DNA from: Candidatus Roizmanbacteria bacterium CG09_land_8_20_14_0_10_41_9 | GTDB taxonomy: Bacteria; Patescibacteriota; Microgenomatia; UBA1406; GWC2-37-13 | Reading direction: 5' to 3' | Assembly: GCA_002774185.1 (NCBI GenBank) | Contig: PEZG01000040.1 | Coordinates: 1-9,394, forward strand | DNA: 9,394 nt | Shown here: positions 5,072 through 9,394 of the stretch, in pieces | Position numbering within the stretch: the first letter of the stretch is position 1 | Layout: each line of letters begins with the position of its first letter | Translations under genes and position numbers: made by a program | The notes under the pieces: generated by a model | The model's database searches: none | What the model was told of the DNA's origin: nothing | The model's input: the letters and a program-made list of their open reading frames with translations, nothing else

Positions 5072-5743
5072 TTACTTAATGTAGCTAAATCTTCGTAATT
5101 TTAGGGGGCGGGGTGCAGTTTCTACCTGGGGAATATTTTCCAATATGCACAGGAGATGGAAATATAACTGCTTTGGATTTTTCAAGAGGATGGATGGGAC
5201 AACATGAACCCTATCGCCTTGGAATCCGAATTTCAACAGACGTTTTTTTATCTGGTCTGAGAATGTGATCACTTCTCTACCCCTCATAAGAAACAGGTAA
5301 AAGGGCTCTAAAAATAGATACCCGGCCCATGAAAGATACCACGGGAACACGTTGAACCACTCTCTTCCTCCCAATTTCTCAACAAGGAGGATGGATTTCG
5401 TGTTGCCGTAAAGAGAGAACAAAAAAGGAAACGGATTCACTTCCTCAATCACCATATGATACTTATATCTATTACGGATATGCTTCTGGTAGTAGCGGAA
5501 TACCGCAAGGTACATCCCTAGATTGAACGTCGACTTTGAATTGGCCCGCTTTTTCCCAAGTCGGATATAGGTGACGGATTGCATCTCTTCAACCGCCCTA
5601 CACTTGGCAAATGAAGGGGAAAGGACCGTTATCTTATACTCTTGCGCCAAGCGCTTTAAGACGGTATGTGCAACCCTGTCTTCCTCCCTTGAAAAGGGCG
5701 ATTGAACGTCTCCGGAGCGTATGAAAAGCAGGTGTTTTTTCAT
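5072..5743 (-). CDS. Truncated GT-B (GT4-like) glycosyltransferase, N-terminal domain only
   Basis: The 223-aa product has the acceptor-binding half of a GT4-type enzyme. It begins MKKHLLFIRSGD, then VAHTVLKRLAQEYKITVLSP (about 24-43) and VIEEVNPFPFLFSLYG (about 98-113, the 'D/E-x-NPFPF' element). Then come KLGGREWF, a lE-x-x-Y helix (146-150), VITFSDQIKKRLLKFGF (158-174) and VHVVPSI (179-185). Family members then carry a donor-sugar-binding Rossmann domain of about 150-180 aa. Here only about 38 unrelated-looking residues follow before TAA. Shifting frame at the A5 run near 5189 also meets a stop quickly, so the domain is genuinely missing and the enzyme is likely inactive or a remnant. ATG 5743 is chosen over ATG 5782 because AAGGGG lies 10 nt upstream and the promoter -10 falls between the two. 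It follows the flippase, suggesting surface-polysaccharide assembly. Confidence 0.8.
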   Translation of the reverse strand: MKKHLLFIRSGDVQSPFSREEDRVAHTVLKRLAQEYKITVLSPSFAKCRAVEEMQSVTYIRLGKKRANSKSTFNLGMYLAVFRYYQKHIRNRYKYHMVIEEVNPFPFLFSLYGNTKSILLVEKLGGREWFNVFPWYLSWAGYLFLEPFYLFLMRGREVITFSDQIKKRLLKFGFQGDRVHVVPSILLKNPKQLYFHLLCILENIPQVETAPRPLKLRRFSYIK

Positions 5744-5772
5744 AAGATGCTCACCCCTTGGGAAAGCGCCAT

Positions 5773-5801
5773 AGTATAGCATTTTTGAGGAAGAATTTCA
5801 A
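5773..5801 (-). promoter_or_regulatory. Sigma70-type promoter of the glycosyltransferase gene
   Basis: TTGAAA (5796-5801), a 17-bp spacer and TATACT (5773-5778). The -35 box contains the TGA stop of the flippase. The -10 lies 29 nt before ATG 5743, leaving room for the AAGGGG Shine-Dalgarno-like sequence, so this gene has a normal leader, unlike its neighbours. Confidence 0.6.
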
Positions 5802-7069
5802 TCTATAGCACGAGCACGGAGGGAGCGAATGAATCCGGCCGTATATACGCAGCCCAAGATCCCCGCAAATACGATGTTGATGCTCATGACCGCAGAGAGT
5901 TGTTTTCCAAATACAAATAAGGCGACAATGTACAGAGGAATTGTCATGGGAAATACGAGTACGATCCTTTTGCGCCGAGCAAGAAAATAGTTATTAAGGA
6001 AAAAAAGATAGCTGAATAGGAAAGCAAAGATACTTGCCTGTCCTAAATAACCAACTGCCGGTAGGAATCTGGCACCGAACACCATGAGGATAAACCCCTT
6101 TCCAAACCAGTGGTACACAATATAGTTAGTAATCCCTCCCAGAATGATTAGGGCGAACGAGGAAATGAATGCTGTCTTAGTTTGCGCCCTATTTTTCTCA
6201 TCCGAAAAGACGATGAATCCCACGGACAGGAGTGGTCCGATGATATAATACGGGATTCGCGAACAGATGATCCAGGAGCTGTATATTCCCGCTTCAACCG
6301 GTGGAAAGAATTTTTTAACAAAAATAATATCCACGTTAGTAAAAAATATTGTCGCCAAAGTGGAGAGAGCCAGGGTAAAAAAATAGGGGTTGGAAACAAT
6401 GTGGAATATTCGTTTTTCAGTGATCGGATGGGTTTTCGTGGATCCTGCGGGTACTTTCTTCCTGAACAGGAAATAGTATCCGATAAAGCTTCCGACTGAG
6501 GAGAGGAGGATACAGACAAGTACGGTTGCAATCCCATCCACGCCGAAGCCGACAAGGATGGGTCCTGTCAACCGGATGAATCCCACAGCGACTCCGATGA
6601 GCGAAGCAAAGAAAAATAATCGCAACCCTTGAACCGATGTGAGATAGAAGGATGAAAAGAATGAAAAAAGAACATAGGAAATAAGAATGGCGGACGTGAA
6701 CAAAGATAGGTTTGTCATCCGAGGGATAAGGGGAATCAGTAGGAACGGAAGCAGGACGAAAAACCACCACCTTCGTATTTTTGTCCAAAAAAAGATTTCG
6801 ACTGACCGGGCATAGGATATTTTCTTTTCCGGCCTGACCGAGCTTATCCTTTGCAAAATATAGGTTGTGACGATGGATATGGGAACCGCGATTACTGCTG
6901 CATAGGAAAATAGCGCCGCTATCTCTCCATATCCTGCCGGACCGAGGTATCGGGCGTTCAACATATTATTTATGTAATTCAGGATTCCGGCAAAAAATCC
7001 GAATGCTGTCAGAAGAAAACTCCCTCGGAAAAAATCGTTCTGATAAACCCTTTGGAAAAGCTTTTTCAT
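5798..7069 (-). CDS. Oligosaccharide flippase (Wzx-like, MOP superfamily)
   Basis: The 423-aa protein is an integral membrane protein with about 12 hydrophobic helices. The N-terminal signature NNMLNARYLGPAGYGEIAAL (residues 35-54) marks polysaccharide-biosynthesis (MOP/MATE-related) flippases that move lipid-linked sugars across the cytoplasmic membrane. Later blocks include FTNVDIIFVKKFFPPVEAGIY (about 250-270) in the second half, also typical. Length is normal to slightly short for the family. ATG 7069 begins MKKLFQRVY, and a TACAAT -10 box sits 8 nt upstream with TTGGTA 18 bp further, so translation is probably leaderless. Neighbouring glycosyltransferase and envelope genes suggest surface glycan export; the substrate is unknown. 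Confidence 0.9.
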   Translation of the reverse strand: MKKLFQRVYQNDFFRGSFLLTAFGFFAGILNYINNMLNARYLGPAGYGEIAALFSYAAVIAVPISIVTTYILQRISSVRPEKKISYARSVEIFFWTKIRRWWFFVLLPFLLIPLIPRMTNLSLFTSAILISYVLFSFFSSFYLTSVQGLRLFFFASLIGVAVGFIRLTGPILVGFGVDGIATVLVCILLSSVGSFIGYYFLFRKKVPAGSTKTHPITEKRIFHIVSNPYFFTLALSTLATIFFTNVDIIFVKKFFPPVEAGIYSSWIICSRIPYYIIGPLLSVGFIVFSDEKNRAQTKTAFISSFALIILGGITNYIVYHWFGKGFILMVFGARFLPAVGYLGQASIFAFLFSYLFFLNNYFLARRKRIVLVFPMTIPLYIVALFVFGKQLSAVMSINIVFAGILGCVYTAGFIRSLRARAID

Positions 7070-7077
7070 GCGATACT

Positions 7078-7107
7078 ATTGTACCCCATTGCCCTGATTT
7101 TTACCAA
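7078..7107 (-). promoter_or_regulatory. Promoter of the flippase gene
   Basis: Minus strand: TTGGTA (7102-7107), 18-bp spacer, TACAAT (7078-7083), ending 8 nt before ATG 7069. Confidence 0.45.
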
Positions 7108-7116
7108 CACGGGGCA

Positions 7117-7144
7117 TTGATTTTCAATTGTCTTTTTGTATACT
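7117..7144 (+). promoter_or_regulatory. Promoter of the small basic hypothetical gene
   Basis: Plus strand: TTGATT (7117-7122), 16-bp spacer, TATACT (7139-7144), ending 14 nt before ATG 7159. It is divergent from the flippase promoter 10 bp away. AGG at 7148-7150 could act as a weak Shine-Dalgarno. Confidence 0.4.
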
Positions 7145-7158
7145 ATAGGTATTATTGT

Positions 7159-7470
7159 ATGGTTAAAGAAGGCAGAAAAGAAGCGGTTGGTGAAACTATC
7201 CATTTTAGAACCGGCGTCATCATTTGGCCGGAATTGTATAGGGGAAGAGTGATTGTAGTATGTCTCTCATCAGAAAGCAGGCGAAAACCTAAAGAAAGAA
7301 GTGCAATTTTTCCAGCTGTGCGTCTCGGAAGGAAAATTAGAGGATTAAGCGGGTTTAGCGCAGGACAAAATCTCCTTGTCCGCTCGCTTGTTGAAGAAAG
7401 AAATGACGCGTATTGGGTACTTCATGCCGGAGAACGCTTCGGAGTATATGACAAGCTTGCAAGAAAATAG
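7159..7470 (+). CDS. Small basic hypothetical protein (103 aa)
   Basis: I do not recognise the family. From ATG 7159 the product begins MVKEGRKEAVGETIHFRTGV and is rich in Arg/Lys. Short beta-like stretches (RGRVIVVCLSS, AYWVLHAGERFGVYDKL) suggest a small beta-barrel or nucleic-acid-binding fold (inference only). No signal peptide or membrane segment is seen. The frame stays open upstream to 7003, but that part lies antisense to the flippase 5' end and reads unlike protein, whereas a promoter sits just before 7159. It is the only plus-strand gene in the right-hand half, is divergent from the flippase, and stops 10 bp from the convergent L,D-transpeptidase. Confidence 0.6.
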   Translation: MVKEGRKEAVGETIHFRTGVIIWPELYRGRVIVVCLSSESRRKPKERSAIFPAVRLGRKIRGLSGFSAGQNLLVRSLVEERNDAYWVLHAGERFGVYDKLARK

Positions 7471-7480
7471 TTTCTGCTTA

Positions 7481-8173
7481 TTACTCATACGGCGCATTGC
7501 CGTAGATGACAATCTCCGTTCCCGGGTTATCCCTGGAAGCCACGATGCTGGAATTGCTTGCTGGTAGCTCGGGTTTTACCCAATAGTAGAGAAGGGCGAC
7601 ATCCTCGGTTTTCATATTGATGCATCCGTGGGACATCGGGTGTCCAAAATTACTGTGCCAGTAGGTGCCGTGGAGACTGAATCCCCTAGTCTGCGAGACC
7701 TCTTCATTATAAAAATACATCGTGAATGGTACGTTGGGTAGATAATAGTACGTACCTAACGCCGATGATCCGCCAGTCATCAATGCATACCTTAGTTTTA
7801 CCCAGATCCGGAATCTTCCTGTTGGGGTCCTCCCCCATTTGCCTGAAGAAATCAGAAAGTCATAGATTTTTCTGTCGCCTTCATATGCGTAGACGCGTTG
7901 GCGAGTCAGGTCAATCTCTATCCGTTTGCTTCCCGTGGAATCGCCCAATACCACCTTTTTTGGTTCAATTTTTACATCAACCGGGGCAGGACAGCGCATG
8001 GATTTGTTGTTGTACATTGCGGTTTTTTTTGATCCATCATAGACACCGGTCAAATCGGAAGGATTTACCGTGCCCTGAGGGGAAAGCAGTGCGAAAAGGA
8101 GAAATTTCGGAACTACGAATAACATGAGAAGTAGTAGAGCAATGACGATGACTCCTATTTTTAGAAATCTCAT
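7481..8173 (-). CDS. L,D-transpeptidase (YkuD domain), membrane-anchored
   Basis: The 230-aa protein has an N-terminal transmembrane anchor (MRFLKIGVIVIALLLLMLFV, residues 1-30), an extracytoplasmic linker, then a YkuD catalytic domain. The domain starts near SKRIEIDLTRQRVYAYEGD (82-100), followed by ISSGKWGRTPTGRF and ending in HGTYW (His168) and MSHGCINM with catalytic Cys184 and His182. Such enzymes form 3-3 peptidoglycan crosslinks or attach proteins to peptidoglycan, outside the membrane. All key residues are present, so it is probably active. ATG 8173 is chosen because the anchor begins there and TACAAT (8181-8186) ends 7 nt upstream; the frame is open to 8311 but that extension overlaps the DegV gene. 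It lies 59 bp downstream of the DegV gene. Confidence 0.92.
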   Translation of the reverse strand: MRFLKIGVIVIALLLLMLFVVPKFLLFALLSPQGTVNPSDLTGVYDGSKKTAMYNNKSMRCPAPVDVKIEPKKVVLGDSTGSKRIEIDLTRQRVYAYEGDRKIYDFLISSGKWGRTPTGRFRIWVKLRYALMTGGSSALGTYYYLPNVPFTMYFYNEEVSQTRGFSLHGTYWHSNFGHPMSHGCINMKTEDVALLYYWVKPELPASNSSIVASRDNPGTEIVIYGNAPYE

Positions 8174-8180
8174 AATTTTT

Positions 8181-8186
8181 ATTGTA
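8181..8186 (-). promoter_or_regulatory. -10 box of the L,D-transpeptidase gene
   Basis: TACAAT on the minus strand, ending 7 nt before ATG 8173. The -35 region is poor. It implies a leaderless mRNA. Confidence 0.4.
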
Positions 8187-8232
8187 CAGGGTATTTGGAA
8201 AAAAGAAAGATATTTTTTATTGTTAGTGTCGC

Positions 8233-9084
8233 TCACGCCCGTTGGCGCAGAAGACATAACCCGAGGGTCCCGAAACCGCAGTGAGTTGCGACAACCGGTC
8301 CCAGTTCGCAAACCAGAATGTCTTTATTCTGTATCGGAAAGGATTGCAGATCCGTGGCAAGATTGTTCGCACTGCGTTCGCTGTCAAAATGTACGACTGC
8401 CGCCTGTTCCAGGGGTCCGAAGCCTTTCGCAAACTCCACGAGTTTGCGTATAGCTTTATGCATAGTCCTTGGTTTATCCGGATTCCCGATCAAGTCATGA
8501 TCAATCCTTAGAATCGGATGGATATTCAAAAGGCTTCCTACAACACCTTGAATGTGGCTGACCCTTCCCCCTTTGCTCAAGTAGGCCATGTCGCCGACAG
8601 CGGCAACTACGGTGAGACGCTCTTTCATTTCATCCAATGATTGAATGATAGTCTCCACGTCTGCCCCATCTTGCGCTAACAATGCTGCCTGCATTGCCAT
8701 GAACCCGATCCCCATCGAAACGGTTCCGGTGTTGTACGGCTTGATCCTCCGGTCTTCCTGATTTTGCCGGGCAACCATATCCGCAACTTCAAAAAGTTTG
8801 CTGAATTTTTGTCCTATGTGAACGGAAACAATGTCGCTGCCAGGATGCCGATCATATACCTTAACATATTGCTCCGGTCCCAAAACACCGGTTGTGGGGA
8901 TGATTCCGGGATTCTTTCTTAATAGGTACTTGAAATCTTCTATGTTTAAATTCAACCCGTCAACGCAGCTTATTTCTCCAAAATTCACGGCAGCAGGAAT
9001 CATATCAATACCGTATTTTACACGAAGATCATAGGGCATATCGGCGGTGGAATCGGTGACGATATGGACTTTTCTTTCGCTCAC
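8233..9084 (-). CDS. DegV family protein (fatty-acid-binding)
   Basis: The 283-aa length is normal for DegV proteins, which bind a fatty acid and in some bacteria deliver it to fatty-acid kinase (FakB role). Seen in order are VTDSTADMP (9-17), IDMIPAAVNFG (26-36), PTTGVLGPEQY (63-73, in place of the usual TSQPS), VSVHIGQKFSKLFEVADM (in place of ISSxLSGTY), YNTGTVSMGIG (117-127), MAYLSKGGRVSHIQG (166-180, the L-x-K-GGR-I/V motif) and VVATHCGFGTLGL (264-276, the H-x-G-x-G motif). The substituted motif residues suggest a divergent ligand. The start is GTG 9084, 6 nt after a consensus TATAAT. Downstream is the L,D-transpeptidase; upstream is the DUF84 gene. Confidence 0.9.
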   Translation of the reverse strand: MSERKVHIVTDSTADMPYDLRVKYGIDMIPAAVNFGEISCVDGLNLNIEDFKYLLRKNPGIIPTTGVLGPEQYVKVYDRHPGSDIVSVHIGQKFSKLFEVADMVARQNQEDRRIKPYNTGTVSMGIGFMAMQAALLAQDGADVETIIQSLDEMKERLTVVAAVGDMAYLSKGGRVSHIQGVVGSLLNIHPILRIDHDLIGNPDKPRTMHKAIRKLVEFAKGFGPLEQAAVVHFDSERSANNLATDLQSFPIQNKDILVCELGPVVATHCGFGTLGLCLLRQRA

Positions 9085-9090
9085 GAGCGA

Positions 9091-9096
9091 ATTATA
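9091..9096 (-). promoter_or_regulatory. -10 box of the DegV gene
   Basis: Perfect TATAAT on the minus strand, preceded directly by TG, ending 6 nt before GTG 9084. No good -35 is seen. This fits leaderless initiation on GTG. Confidence 0.45.
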
Positions 9097-9126
9097 CAGG
9101 ATACGGATCGGAAATACTATGGGGAA

Positions 9127-9394
9127 TCATACGAATAGGTCTTTTTTTACAAATGGAACGAGGGCAATGATGACTGCCGGTTCGTAAAGAGTTTTCCGAG
9201 TAATCCGGTTGTCAGTGAGAAGACCGATAGCTCCCATTTCCTGTTTGGAGTTCGTCTTCCCAAACACGATGTCATCCGCCTCGCCCAACTCTTTTCCCGA
9301 GTGAATCAATTGGACAATTTTGTCAGGGAGGAAAAACGATGCGGTCCTTCCCTTTCCGGTTTTTTTCTTTCCGATGATTACCACCCATGCAAAC
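9127..9394 (-). CDS. Inosine/xanthosine triphosphatase (DUF84, YjjX-like), C-terminal part
   Basis: The frame runs off the window end (FAWVVIIGKKK precedes the GTG at 9384), so only the last 88 residues are seen. They match the conserved C-terminal half of DUF84: GKGRTASFFLPDKIVQLI, then SGKELGEADDIVF, NSKQEMGAIGLLTDNRITRK and LYEPAVIIALVPF. Family members hydrolyse non-canonical purine NTPs such as ITP and XTP in the cytoplasm, protecting nucleic acids. This complements the HD phosphohydrolase at the other end, though the two are not an operon. The gene ends 42 bp before the DegV gene, which has its own -10 box. Confidence 0.88.
   Translation of the reverse strand, partial: FAWVVIIGKKKTGKGRTASFFLPDKIVQLIHSGKELGEADDIVFGKTNSKQEMGAIGLLTDNRITRKTLYEPAVIIALVPFVKKDLFV

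Noticed and set aside
5053..5072. AT-rich inverted repeat after the glycosyltransferase as a terminator
   Set aside because: The arms are only A/T-rich (AAAAAT/ATTTTT) with no GC stem, too weak to call.
7003..7158. Upstream extension of the small basic gene
   Set aside because: It overlaps the flippase start and both divergent promoters, and its translation has no coherent features.
8174..8311. 46-residue N-terminal extension of the L,D-transpeptidase
   Set aside because: It overlaps the end of the DegV gene and precedes the transmembrane anchor, which begins at an ATG just after a -10 box.

Overview
The window looks like a chromosomal segment from a small-genome bacterium, most likely Candidate Phyla Radiation / Patescibacteria (inference). 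The evidence is the gene set: a DUF2207 protein with a glycine-rich tail ending in SW, a membrane-anchored L,D-transpeptidase, a flippase, very small coiled-coil and membrane ORFs, and an HTH gene with a LAGLIDADG-like domain lodged at tRNA genes. AT-rich promoters abutting start codons also fit. TGA ends several clearly complete genes (coiled coil, flippase, DegV, DUF84), so the TGA=Gly code of Gracilibacteria/SR1 does not apply.

Region 1 (1-1733, plus strand): the 3' part of an HD-superfamily phosphohydrolase of the dNTPase/SAMHD1 type, interrupted by an in-frame TGA at 922-924. It is followed by a 50-58-codon ORF that looks frameshifted and by a perfect 20-bp palindrome.

Region 2 (1734-2990, minus strand): a small coiled-coil protein, then a tRNA cluster. 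tRNA-Arg(GCG) is followed by a gene with an HTH and a LAGLIDADG-like region, whose stop codon is nucleotides 8-10 of the next gene, tRNA-Trp(CCA). A gap of about 180 bp (2987-3169) follows, with one inverted repeat and no gene.

Region 3 (3170-7107, minus strand): cell-surface genes. In transcription order they are a MOP-type flippase, a truncated GT-B/GT4-like glycosyltransferase, an unlisted 40-codon single-pass membrane ORF without a canonical start, and a secreted, membrane-anchored DUF2207 protein.

Region 4 (7117-9394): a small basic hypothetical gene on the plus strand, divergent from the flippase and convergent with an L,D-transpeptidase. Upstream of that on the minus strand lie a DegV-family lipid-binding protein and the C-terminal part of a DUF84 (YjjX-like) inosine/xanthosine triphosphatase cut by the window edge.

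The transpeptidase, flippase and glycosyltransferase suggest envelope assembly, while the HD protein and DUF84 suggest nucleotide-pool hygiene. A cross-cutting feature is that at least five genes have a -10-like hexamer ending only 6-9 nt before the start codon, and a sixth has 13 nt. This implies leaderless or near-leaderless mRNAs. The glycosyltransferase instead has a 29-nt gap and a Shine-Dalgarno-like sequence.
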